Of a DNA stretch of 7,643 nt, positions 1 through 5,301 are shown piece by piece. How positions within the stretch are numbered: position 1 is the first letter of the stretch; the number at the start of each line of letters is the position of its first letter. Source of the DNA: Xanthobacteraceae bacterium (lineage in GTDB: Bacteria; Pseudomonadota; Alphaproteobacteria; Rhizobiales; Xanthobacteraceae). The notes beneath the pieces were generated by a model that had not been told where the DNA came from, did no database searches, and saw nothing but the letters and a program-made list of their open reading frames with translations. A program made the translations under genes and the position numbers. The stretch lies in the NCBI GenBank assembly GCA_030039655.1, contig JASHVC010000667.1:1-7643 (forward strand). Reading direction: 5' to 3'.

Positions 1-1
1 T

Positions 2-85
2 TACATAGCTACCTTGGAGGGCTGGCTGTCGGCGCAGCCGCTCGGCGCCGGCGGTCGCAACCTGAAGGAATTCGGATGGACGTGA
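2..85 (+). CDS. 3' end of an unrecognised protein gene (partial)
   Basis: An open frame enters from the left edge and ends at a TGA at 83-85, giving a 27-residue C-terminal tail that ends NLKEFGWT. It overlaps the acylphosphatase ATG by 10 nt, as in tightly packed co-transcribed genes, and its GC-rich third positions match the chromosomal neighbours. The acylphosphatase frame is also open upstream of its own ATG, so frame alone does not prove that this tail is real. I do not recognise the family and assign no function. Confidence 0.45.
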   Translation, partial: YIATLEGWLSAQPLGAGGRNLKEFGWT

Positions 86-372
86 TCTTCCAGGTCGTCG
101 TCCGCGGCCGCGTGCAGGGCGTCGGTTATCGCGCCTGGACCGAAGCGACTGCGGAGGAGCGCGGCGTCGAGGGCTGGGTGCGCAACTGCAGTGACGGCTC
201 GGTCGAGGCGCTGTTCGCGGGACCGGAAGAGCTCGTCCTCACCATGATCGAACTTTGCCGTGAAGGACCGCCCGGCGCGCGCGTGGACACGATCGATCAG
301 CGCGAGGCCAATACCGAAGATTTGGCGCTCCGGCGCCGCGGCGAGTTGTTCTCGGTGCTGGGAAGCGTCTGA
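76..372 (+). CDS. acyP: acylphosphatase
   Basis: This 98-residue protein has the usual length and layout of a small cytosolic acylphosphatase, which hydrolyses the carboxyl-phosphate bond of acylphosphates such as acetyl phosphate or 1,3-bisphosphoglycerate. The family signature GRVQGVGYR is at residues 11-19, with the phosphate-binding arginine at R19. The second signature, [17 protein letters not shown], begins at residue 33 and carries the catalytic asparagine N37. The ATG at 76 is preceded by a good ribosome binding site, GAAGGA at 64-69, 6 nt upstream. The start overlaps the end of the preceding gene, which suggests one operon. The last 76 nt overlap the 3' end of lipB on the other strand, so the two genes converge with no terminator between them. 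The physiological role of bacterial acylphosphatases is poorly defined. Confidence 0.92.
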   Translation: MDVIFQVVVRGRVQGVGYRAWTEATAEERGVEGWVRNCSDGSVEALFAGPEELVLTMIELCREGPPGARVDTIDQREANTEDLALRRRGELFSVLGSV

Positions 373-1076
373 GTATCGGCGCTTGCGCCGAACAGCGGTC
401 CGAACGCTGCTCGCAGCGCTACGTCGACCTCGGGCATCGTCACCGTCAGGCCGAGATCGCCGAGGGAAGTGACGCCGTAGCGCGGCTCGCTCACCCCGCA
501 CGGCACGATGCCGGCAAAGTGTGTGAGCTCCGGCTCGATATTGAGCGCGAAACCGTGCAGCGTGACCCATTGCCGTACGCGAATGCCGATCGCGGCGATC
601 TTGTCCTCGAATCCCTCACCCTTATCCGGCCGCCGTACCCACACGCCGATGCGGTCTTCGCGTCGTTCGCCACGCACATTGAATGAGGCAAGTGTCTGGA
701 TGAGCCATTCTTCGATGGTAGCGACGAAGCGGCGCACATCGGGCGCGCGGCGTCTGAGATCGAGCATCATGTAGCCGACCCGCTGGCCGGGCCCGTGATA
801 AGTGAACTGGCCGCCGCGGCCGGACGGGTGGACTGGAAAGCGCGCCTCGATCAGCTCCTGTGGCCGTGCCGAAGTGCCGGCGGTGTAAAGAGCTGGGTGC
901 TCGAGCAGCCAGACCAATTCGGGCGCTTCGCCGCGGGCGATGGCCGTAGCGCGCTCGGTCATGGCGGTAAGCGCCTGGTCGTAGTCGACCAACGCGTCGC
1001 TCACCAGCCATTCGACCGGGGGCGAGTCGCGCCCCGGCAAAAGCCCAATCGTCAGATCGTCGCGCGTAGGACCCAT
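297..1076 (-). CDS. lipB: octanoyl-[acyl carrier protein]:protein N-octanoyltransferase LipB
   Basis: LipB moves the octanoyl group from acyl carrier protein to the lipoyl domains of 2-oxoacid dehydrogenases and the glycine cleavage H protein, the first step of endogenous lipoate synthesis in the cytoplasm. Counting from the ATG at 1076 (259 aa), the motif [12 protein letters not shown] is at residues 87-98, the catalytic lysine is K159 in [10 protein letters not shown], and the catalytic cysteine is C193 in GIVPCGV. A TTG at 1124 would add 16 residues, beginning MAGFAAGR. I prefer the ATG because a possible -10 box at 1131-1136 would place the transcript start close to that TTG. Neither start has a clear Shine-Dalgarno. 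The region after about residue 230 is poorly conserved, and its last 25 codons lie antisense to the acylphosphatase gene. Confidence 0.94.
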   Translation of the reverse strand: MGPTRDDLTIGLLPGRDSPPVEWLVSDALVDYDQALTAMTERATAIARGEAPELVWLLEHPALYTAGTSARPQELIEARFPVHPSGRGGQFTYHGPGQRVGYMMLDLRRRAPDVRRFVATIEEWLIQTLASFNVRGERREDRIGVWVRRPDKGEGFEDKIAAIGIRVRQWVTLHGFALNIEPELTHFAGIVPCGVSEPRYGVTSLGDLGLTVTMPEVDVALRAAFGPLFGASADTQTLPSTENNSPRRRSAKSSVLASR

Positions 1077-1130
1077 TTCGTCGGTCAACCAAGGCGAGAG
1101 CCTGCCCGCCGCAAATCCCGCCAAACATTA

Positions 1131-1159
1131 AGTATATAGCGCGTCCTTTAGAATAAGCA
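1131..1159 (-). promoter_or_regulatory. possible lipB promoter
   Basis: On the minus strand a TATACT -10 box (1131-1136) lies 17 bp after a weak TGCTTA -35 element (1154-1159), in an AT-rich patch within otherwise GC-rich DNA. Transcription would begin near 1124 and leave a leader of about 48 nt before the lipB ATG at 1076. The -35 match is poor, so this is tentative. Confidence 0.3.
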
Positions 1160-1189
1160 GTCGATTGCGCCCGGCAGGGTTTCCGCACC

Positions 1190-1218
1190 TTGTCCGCACA
1201 CAGGCAAACTGTTACATC
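1190..1218 (+). promoter_or_regulatory. possible tRNA-Leu promoter
   Basis: TTGTCC (1190-1195) and TACATC (1213-1218) are 17 bp apart and sit about 40 bp upstream of the tRNA 5' end. The -35 matches the consensus at four of six positions and the -10 at three. Position is the main support. Confidence 0.25.
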
Positions 1219-1259
1219 GGCGCCGTCACGAGCCCAATCGGCGCGTGTCCACCCCACAT

Positions 1260-1343
1260 GCGGTCGTGGCGGAATGGCAGACGCACTAGCTTGAGGTGCT
1301 AGCGGGGCAACCCGTGGAGGTTCGAGTCCTCTCGACCGCACCA
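1260..1343 (+). tRNA. tRNA-Leu (anticodon GAG)
   Basis: A full cloverleaf can be drawn by eye. The acceptor stem pairs GCGGTCG (1260-1266) with CGACCGC (1333-1339), followed by discriminator A and an encoded CCA at 1341-1343. The anticodon stem is CTAGC/GCTAG with loop TTGAGGT, which gives anticodon GAG for CUC and CUU codons. A long variable arm (CGGGGCAACCCGT region) marks it as class II, as expected for leucine. The T arm is GGAGG-TTCGAGT-CCTCT. The gene is complete and followed by an integrase gene in the same direction, so its 3' half is the probable attachment site of the element to the right. Confidence 0.96.
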
Positions 1344-1350
1344 GTAACCC

Positions 1351-1368
1351 TTCCGATACCTTTCCGAT
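1351..1368. repeat. direct repeat TTCCGAT x2, 11-bp period, next to the attachment site
   Basis: TTCCGAT occurs at 1351-1357 and again at 1362-1368, one helical turn apart, directly downstream of the tRNA CCA. In tRNA-targeting integrative elements this stretch carries integrase or excisionase arm sites. That role is inferred from position only. Confidence 0.35.
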
Positions 1369-1396
1369 CAATAAGTTACCGGTTTCATTGGATTTC

Positions 1397-1441
1397 CTAC
1401 AGAGACTCTGCTACAGAAACGACTACAGAACATCTCTGTAG
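1397..1441. repeat. iterated heptamer CTACAGA (three direct copies, one inverted)
   Basis: CTACAGA is found at 1397-1403, 1411-1417 and 1423-1429, and its inverse TCTGTAG at 1435-1441, with periods of 14 and 12 bp. The cluster fills the gap between the tRNA and the int1 start. It fits arm-type integrase sites or an operator controlling int1. A weak promoter reading (TTGGAT 1388-1393, 17 bp, CTACAG 1411-1416) would put one copy on the -10 box, which would suit autoregulation. Confidence 0.5.
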
Positions 1442-1448
1442 TAGAGTC
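1404..1448. repeat. 13-bp inverted repeat upstream of int1
   Basis: GACTCTGCTACAG (1404-1416) and CTGTAGTAGAGTC (1436-1448) are inverted copies with one mismatch that would be a G-U pair in RNA. They are separated by 19 nt, and the repeat ends 4 nt before the int1 ATG. In RNA the hairpin would hold the weak ribosome binding site TAGAG (1442-1446) in its 3' arm. In DNA it overlaps the CTACAGA series. Confidence 0.45.
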
Positions 1449-1452
1449 CGTG

Positions 1453-3042
1453 ATGCCCAAGGTCGCCATTCAACTCAAGCCCGCGCCTCGCGGTGGTTTC
1501 GTTGCTCGCAAATCCATTCCGCGCGACGTAGCGGAAGAGTACGGCAAACTGTTCGGCAAGGGCGCGCCGCAATGGGAGGCTTGGTTCAATAGCGGCCCTG
1601 TAAACCTCCAGCAGGCGTCGGCGAAGCAGCGCGAATGGTTGACCGAGGTAGAGGCGCGCATCGCTAACATTCGAGCAGGGCGCAATGGCGAGGGCCGGAC
1701 GCTGACGCCGAAGGGCGCAAGGGCTTTGGCTGGCGAGTGGTACTCTTGGTTCGCGGCACGTATGGCGACCAATAAGTGGACGAAAGATCAGTGGCGTGCC
1801 TACCACGAAGCTGCCTGGGATGGCCTTTACAGCGTCATGGACGCTGGTCCGCCTCACGATGATCCATTTGAACACGTCGATATGAACTTCATCCGGCCGA
1901 TCGTCGCCGACGAAGCCAAGACCGCCCAGTTCCTTGCCGCCAAGCGGCTCCAACTCGACCTACCATCGCGTGACATGTTCCTTGATTACGTGACCCGCGA
2001 TTTCTTTGCCGCCCTGGATTTGTTGGTGCGCCGGGCCGACGGTGACTTTGGCGCGGACGACTACGCGAAGCGATTCCCGCGGCAAGGGGAGGGCGGCGGC
2101 GATCTCGATTTGACGGCATGGTCGCTGTTTGAACAGTGGATTGCGGAAGCCAAGCCAGCCGCAAGCACGGTCAATAGATGGCGTGCGGTGTTCCTAAAAC
2201 TGCAAAACGACTTTCCGAATACCGGCGCGGCTGCGTTGCTGCCTGAACAAATGCAGGATTGGGCCAAGGGGCTGATAACTGCCGAGCGTGCTGCCGTCAC
2301 TGTGCGCGATGTTTGGGTGATTGCCTGTCGCACGGTGTTCGCATGGGCCATCGGCCAAAACCTGATAACGCGCAACCCTTTCGCGGGCTTGCGGATCACT
2401 GTGCCGAAGAAAATCCGCACACGCGAAACCAAAGCGTTTACAGAGGACGAAGCCGGCACCATCCTAAGGGCCGCGATCAAGATTAAGGTTCGCACCAAGA
2501 GCGATGCCGCGAAACGATGGTGCCCGTGGCTCGCTGCTTATAACGGAGCACGCGCGGGTGAGTTAACGCAGTTGCGCGGGGCCGATGTATTCGAGCGGAA
2601 CGGAATTTGGGCCATCAAGATTTCGCCAGAGGCGGGCACAGTGAAAAACCGAACGCCGCGCACTGTGCCGCTGCATGAGCACCTTATAGAGCAAGGCTTT
2701 ATCGATTTCGTGAAGGCGAGCGGCAGACGACCGCTGTTCTATAATGAGGCCAAGAAAAAAACTGATGACGATCCAACGAATCCGAAGCGGCCCCGCGCCG
2801 TCAAAGCTCGCGAACGTCTGGCGGAATGGGTCCGTGAGATTGGTGTCACTGATCCGGAGCTGCAGCCGAATCACGCCTGGCGCCACACCTTCAAAAAGCT
2901 GGGCGACCGCGCCGGTATATCGGAGAAGATGCTCGACACGATCTGCGGTCACACGCAAGCGACCACCGGACGCAGCTACGGTGAGGCCGACCTTGCCGAC
3001 AAGGCGGAGGCGTTACGGCGATTTCCGCGGTTCAAGATTTGA
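1453..3042 (+). CDS. int: tyrosine recombinase, integrase 1 (tRNA-Leu-linked)
   Basis: This phage-type tyrosine integrase probably catalyses insertion at, and excision from, the adjacent tRNA-Leu. Counting from the ATG at 1453 (529 aa), the N-terminal 220 residues form an arm-binding and linker region without strong motifs. A helical core-binding domain follows at about 220-315, and the catalytic domain runs from about 325 to the end. Catalytic residues are R367 (ARAGEL), a likely hairpin lysine K398 (TVKNRTPRTVPLH), H474 and R477 (HAWRH), H500 (CGHTQ) and nucleophile Y509 (GRSYGE). All are present, so the enzyme looks intact. A GTG at 1450 lies just before the ATG, but the weak TAGAG binding site at 1442-1446 is better spaced for the ATG. 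Its 3' end overlaps the tail of int2 on the opposite strand by 67 nt. It is longer than Int2 and shares only the catalytic signature with it, so it is not a duplicate. Confidence 0.95.
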   Translation: MPKVAIQLKPAPRGGFVARKSIPRDVAEEYGKLFGKGAPQWEAWFNSGPVNLQQASAKQREWLTEVEARIANIRAGRNGEGRTLTPKGARALAGEWYSWFAARMATNKWTKDQWRAYHEAAWDGLYSVMDAGPPHDDPFEHVDMNFIRPIVADEAKTAQFLAAKRLQLDLPSRDMFLDYVTRDFFAALDLLVRRADGDFGADDYAKRFPRQGEGGGDLDLTAWSLFEQWIAEAKPAASTVNRWRAVFLKLQNDFPNTGAAALLPEQMQDWAKGLITAERAAVTVRDVWVIACRTVFAWAIGQNLITRNPFAGLRITVPKKIRTRETKAFTEDEAGTILRAAIKIKVRTKSDAAKRWCPWLAAYNGARAGELTQLRGADVFERNGIWAIKISPEAGTVKNRTPRTVPLHEHLIEQGFIDFVKASGRRPLFYNEAKKKTDDDPTNPKRPRAVKARERLAEWVREIGVTDPELQPNHAWRHTFKKLGDRAGISEKMLDTICGHTQATTGRSYGEADLADKAEALRRFPRFKI

Positions 3043-4277
3043 GTGGTCGTCCCTTGGCGCTTCGTGAGCACCAGACTACGAATCTGGGGGTCAGGAGTTC
3101 GAATCTCTTCGGGCGCGCCATCGTTGTTATTGATTTTCAAGGTCTTTTCTGTTCGCGTTTGTTCCGCAGCGTCGCTGGTTTGCAGTTGGTTTGCAAATTT
3201 TGTTCGCGGTGAGTTCTCGAAGTTAAAGATCGCCTCCTCGGCCAGACCGCGAGTTCGAGCGAGATAACGCTCCAAGATTTGGTGGACCGTTTTCAACGAG
3301 TGGCCAGTGATGGTCGCGATCTGCTGCGGGGTACTTCCTGCCTCCGAGAGCAAAGTGACCGTGGTTCCCCGAAGATCGTGGAAGTGTAACTTGGTCGTTT
3401 CCGCGAGGTCTGTATCGCCAATGTCCTCCAGTCCCGCCGCCTGCATCGCGGCATCCCACAGTTTCAAAAAATACCTCTTCTTGAATGAACGGCCGGTCTT
3501 GGTGCTGAGAATAAGTGTGGAGCGTCGATCCATGTTGTCCAGCATCTTGCGAAGAGCCTGGGTACAGGGAATCTCAATGACAGGACCGAGTTTCTTGCCC
3601 CTTCGCGATTTGCCCTGACGAAGCCGGATCAATTTGCCGTCATATGCTGACCAAGGCAGGCGAAGTAGATCGCCTTCGCGCTGACCCGTATGCAAGGCGA
3701 GAACTAAGGCGTAGCGTAGCTCAAGTGGCGCTACCTTCATAAAAGCTTCGATATGGTCCGGCAGCCAGATTATCTCGGATCGGTCGCTGTGGTAGAGCCG
3801 CTTGAACCCCTTCAGGTGATTGCCTGGCAGCTTCCCCCTTTCGACGGCCCAAGTGAGCATTGCCGAAACAATTGACAGGCGGTTGTCCGCCTCCCTGGCC
3901 CCGGAGCTTTTTACAACTTTGTCTCTCCACTCTAAGAAGTCAGTCCTTACACGCCAGTCATCAAGGGCAACGATCGGAAGGTCACCAAAAACCTTCTCAG
4001 CTTCGGTTATCATTCGACGATATTCTATCTGGGTGCTGCCGGCGAGGTTCTGAAACTCCGGGGAAAGAGTGTAATCTCTAACGAGGGAACCGAACGTCTC
4101 AACTCTATCAGGTCGTTTAAACTGTTCGGCAGCGGTGAAGTCTGCAAGGAATTCGGGAGAACCAGGCTCACCGCGCAGTCGATTCCCGCTGGCTCGGTGA
4201 TACCAATACTTTCTACGAGTTCCGTCCCTCAGTCTCTTGTAGGTGCAAAATACGCCCTTGAGATTAGTTCGTACCAC
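2976..4277 (-). CDS. int: tyrosine recombinase, integrase 2 (tRNA-Arg-type), frame running through its attachment core
   Basis: This is a second phage-type tyrosine integrase, 433 aa as read here. An N-terminal arm-binding segment (about 1-55, rich in YKRLRDGTRRKYWYH) is followed by a core-binding domain (about 60-160) and a catalytic domain (about 165-355). Catalytic residues are R200 (TGQREGDLL), K223 (QGKSRRGKK), H300 and R303 (HDLRGT), H326 (TGHS) and Y338 (ERYLAR). The GTG start at 4277 has GGAG 8 nt upstream and overlaps the end of the excisionase-like gene by 14 nt, so translation is probably coupled. Residues 387-404 (GAPEEIRTPDPQIRSLVL) are the antisense reading of the tRNA-Arg fragment. 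The remaining 29 residues come from sequence beyond the core, including the end of int1. Everything after about residue 385 is therefore set by what lies next to the attachment core, and the true functional C-terminus probably ends earlier. Confidence 0.92.
   Translation of the reverse strand: MVRTNLKGVFCTYKRLRDGTRRKYWYHRASGNRLRGEPGSPEFLADFTAAEQFKRPDRVETFGSLVRDYTLSPEFQNLAGSTQIEYRRMITEAEKVFGDLPIVALDDWRVRTDFLEWRDKVVKSSGAREADNRLSIVSAMLTWAVERGKLPGNHLKGFKRLYHSDRSEIIWLPDHIEAFMKVAPLELRYALVLALHTGQREGDLLRLPWSAYDGKLIRLRQGKSRRGKKLGPVIEIPCTQALRKMLDNMDRRSTLILSTKTGRSFKKRYFLKLWDAAMQAAGLEDIGDTDLAETTKLHFHDLRGTTVTLLSEAGSTPQQIATITGHSLKTVHQILERYLARTRGLAEEAIFNFENSPRTKFANQLQTSDAAEQTRTEKTLKINNNDGAPEEIRTPDPQIRSLVLTKRQGTTTQILNRGNRRNASALSARSASP
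3066..3120 (+). other. tRNA-Arg(ACG) 3' fragment, probable attachment core (attP-like) for Int2
   Basis: Bases 3066-3120 reproduce the 3' part of a tRNA-Arg. They hold the end of the D arm (GAGC), an anticodon stem CCAGA/TCTGG with loop CTACGAA (anticodon ACG), the T arm AGGAG-TTCGAAT-CTCTT, the 3' acceptor strand CGGGCGC, discriminator G and CCA. The matching 5' acceptor strand and D arm are absent; the bases to the left are intergenic sequence and the int1 end. It cannot fold into a working tRNA. A 3' tRNA piece directly beside an integrase gene is the classic form of an attachment core. It points to tRNA-Arg(ACG) as the Int2 target, different from the tRNA-Leu occupied here. Confidence 0.85.
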
Positions 4278-4554
4278 GATGTTTTCTCCACTCGTCGAGT
4301 GGATTCAATAGTTCTGTCGTGGCAATTCCACTCTGCTGGTCCATATTCATTTCAAGGAGGCGCCGATCATATCGTCGACCTGGAAGGGTCGGTCCAGGAA
4401 TTTTTCCCTCGCGTCTTGCCTTGTAAAATGTGCTCAAGGACAAGCCGTACAGCTTTGCGGCTTCCTTGCAAGTCATGCCGCGGCTACTGTGGGTAATCGT
4501 CTGCGAAATGGTTGGGTAATGACTGGGTGTGGAATTCAAAAGGTGTTCTATCAA
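4264..4554 (-). CDS. AlpA/excisionase-like helix-turn-helix protein
   Basis: This 96-residue DNA-binding protein lies directly upstream of int2 on the same strand. A helix-turn-helix spans about residues 27-53 (MTCKEAAKLYGLSLSTFYKA) and is followed by a basic wing, GPTLPGRRYDRR (54-65), as in AlpA/MerR-type excisionase folds. Its place and overlap with int2 suggest a recombination directionality factor or a regulator of int2. The start is taken as TTG at 4554 because AAGGAG lies 6 nt upstream on the minus strand. The first ATG (4476, residue 27) has no ribosome binding site and would start at the edge of the domain. The first 26 residues look unstructured. The non-ATG start may keep expression low. 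It could instead be an int2 activator without excision activity. Confidence 0.82.
   Translation of the reverse strand: MIEHLLNSTPSHYPTISQTITHSSRGMTCKEAAKLYGLSLSTFYKARREGKIPGPTLPGRRYDRRLLEMNMDQQSGIATTELLNPLDEWRKHRGTN
4288..4302. promoter_or_regulatory. 15-bp palindrome covering the int2 ribosome binding site
   Basis: CCACTCGTCGAGTGG is a perfect inverted repeat with 7-bp arms around one central base. Read on the minus strand, its last bases form part of GTGGAG, the Shine-Dalgarno for the int2 GTG at 4277. In mRNA a CCACT/AGTGG stem with a 5-nt loop could hide the site until ribosomes translating the upstream gene open it. As DNA it could be a dimer operator. It also encodes residues PLDEW of the excisionase-like protein, so coding constraint may explain some of it. 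Confidence 0.4.
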
Positions 4555-4803
4555 TATATTCTCCTTACAAAGTTCTTCCTCCTAACAAAGTGCCCTTCGA
4601 GCGAAAAGCATTGCACCTCGACCTGCGGTTTTTCCGCCGCTGTGCAAAGAAGCTCGAGAATTGACGTGAAAGCGTTGTCTATAACACAAAGGGCGTTGGA
4701 TGTCAAGGTAACATATTGTTTTGGCGGAAGTTTTTCGCTTCTTAGGCCGCTTCGACAACGGACTACGTCGTTATCCGAAGCTGTCCCGGAGGAGGCTAAC
4801 CAA
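4555..4803. other. divergent regulatory region; no gene seen
   Basis: This stretch separates the minus-strand excisionase/int2 pair from the plus-strand genes and should hold promoters for both directions. A similar motif, CC-T/A-ACAAAGT, occurs twice 18 bp apart near 4562 and 4580. An imperfect hairpin lies at 4750-4780: CTTCG/CGAAG and AACG/CGTT around an 8-nt loop, just before a strong Shine-Dalgarno at 4788-4795. TTGACG near 4661 resembles a -35 box, but no well-spaced -10 follows. A long plus-strand open frame from 4489 crosses the region but has no protein character. Confidence 0.4.
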
Positions 4804-5051
4804 ATGAGCCACGGTAAGTATTTTTTGACGACGATATGGCGACTGGTCCGGCTCGAAATCGTCGTTCCATTTGGAACACACCAACTGCTCTGTCAGACCT
4901 CTTCACTTATATCGCTCGGTCTGACGCGAACGGTGTGCCATTTAATACTCGTGTCACTGGCACGACTCTGTCGGAGGTCTTTTCATGGTCAGTTTACTGC
5001 TGGTACTTCTTTGCAATGCGAGTAAAGCTCTTCAGGAGCAATTCTCAGTAG
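4804..5051 (+). CDS. small unknown protein, readable only with a -1 frameshift at 4821-4827
   Basis: An ATG at 4804 has an excellent ribosome binding site, GGAGGAGG at 4788-4795, 8 nt upstream. Read straight, the frame gives a low-complexity hydrophobic product ending at 5025. A -1 shift at the T run (4821-4826) instead joins it to a hydrophilic, protein-like frame: MSHGKYFF, then DDDMATGPARN, then a stretch containing WNTPTALSDLFTYIARSD and NGVPFNTRVTG, ending at 5051 (82 aa in all). The downstream frame has its own ATG at 4836 but no ribosome binding site there. The three explanations are programmed frameshifting, a one-base deletion in the T run (pseudogene or sequencing error), or internal start at 4836. 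I do not recognise the protein. The region lies in the divergent leader of the element, where small accessory or regulatory genes are common. Confidence 0.4.
4821..4865 (+). promoter_or_regulatory. possible -1 ribosomal frameshift signal (T TTT TTG plus stem)
   Basis: TTTTTTG at 4821-4827 lies in the zero frame as TAT TTT TTG, the right phase for the X XXY YYZ slippage heptamer. Directly after it, ACGACGAT (4828-4835) pairs perfectly with ATCGTCGT (4858-4865) around a 22-nt loop. Known stimulatory stems usually begin 5-9 nt after the slip site; here the gap is zero, which argues against a standard signal unless the stem base is open. The Shine-Dalgarno at 4788-4795 is too far upstream to be the classical -1 stimulator. 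Confidence 0.35.
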
Positions 5052-5080
5052 CGTATCACAAAATCCATTTTCCATTTTAG
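4985..5080 (+). CDS. possible 31-aa hydrophobic small protein
   Basis: An ATG at 4985 is preceded by GGAGG (4973-4977) at 7 nt spacing. The 31-codon frame begins MVSLLLVLLCNASKA, a short hydrophobic segment, and ends HKIHFPF at a TAG at 5078-5080. It overlaps the end of the preceding reading frame in another phase, so coupling is possible. The first half could insert in a membrane or act as a weak signal peptide. Apart from the Shine-Dalgarno and hydrophobicity there is no support. It may equally be the 3' part of a decayed gene. Confidence 0.25.
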   Translation: MVSLLLVLLCNASKALQEQFSVAYHKIHFPF

Positions 5081-5104
5081 AGCGGCAAACAAATAAAACA
5101 GTTG

Positions 5105-5133
5105 TTGCAATACAAAGCCGATTTTCGTATAAG
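5105..5133 (+). promoter_or_regulatory. sigma-70-type promoter for the 5302 operon
   Basis: TTGCAA (5105-5110) and TATAAG (5128-5133) are separated by exactly 17 bp, with four of six and five of six matches to consensus. Transcription would start near 5140 and give a leader of about 160 nt that contains the tandem hairpins at 5183-5227. It is the best promoter seen in the window. Confidence 0.55.
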
Positions 5134-5182
5134 ATGAACATGGAAGAACGATCTGACTTGAAAGTCACTTAGTTCGTCCTCC

Positions 5183-5227
5183 CAATCAATCACTTCGTTG
5201 ATTGACTTGGCGGCAAACACCGCCAAG
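5183..5227 (+). promoter_or_regulatory. two adjacent hairpins in the leader of the 5302 gene
   Basis: The first stem pairs CAATCAA (5183-5189) with TTGATTG (5198-5204) around an 8-nt loop. One base later the second pairs CTTGGCGG (5206-5213) with CCGCCAAG (5220-5227) around a 6-nt loop, CAAACA. Both stems are perfect. No T run follows, so this is not a normal intrinsic terminator. Candidate roles are a cis-acting leader structure, an mRNA stabiliser, a protein-binding RNA or part of a replication origin. Confidence 0.6.
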
Positions 5228-5240
5228 AACTCCATTTCGC

Positions 5241-5250
5241 AATCGCGATT
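5241..5250. repeat. 10-bp palindrome AATCGCGATT
   Basis: A perfect 10-bp palindrome lies between the tandem hairpins and the ribosome binding site of the 5302 gene. It could be a repressor half-site pair, but the length is close to what chance gives. Confidence 0.25.
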
Positions 5251-5301
5251 TGGACAATTTCAACCCGCTGATTTTCCAGCATATCTTAAGAGGAGAATAA
5301 C

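Noticed and set aside
1..570. A 189-aa minus-strand protein starting at 570
   Set aside because: It is arginine- and alanine-rich antisense sequence of acylphosphatase and a shadow of the lipB 3' end, typical of spurious frames in GC-rich DNA.
622..1371. A 249-aa minus-strand protein
   Set aside because: It is a shadow of lipB in another frame, and it also reads across the tRNA-Leu. Its SRGLEPPR segment is the antisense of the tRNA.
3043..3120. A functional tRNA-Arg gene at the end of int1
   Set aside because: The D arm and 5' acceptor strand are absent. A GCGC a few bases upstream resembles the 5' end, but no D stem or correct length can be made, so it is only a 3' fragment.
4489..5025. 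A 178-aa plus-strand protein
   Set aside because: Its first part is antisense to the excisionase-like gene and its composition is not protein-like. Only the segment from the ATG at 4804, which has a strong Shine-Dalgarno, is worth keeping.
5134..5172. A 12-aa leader peptide after the 5105 promoter
   Set aside because: Its ATG precedes the predicted transcript start and has no ribosome binding site. The internal ATG at 5140 could be leaderless, but nothing else supports it.
5206..5227. An intrinsic terminator
   Set aside because: The stem is strong, but no run of T follows and it sits between a promoter and its gene.
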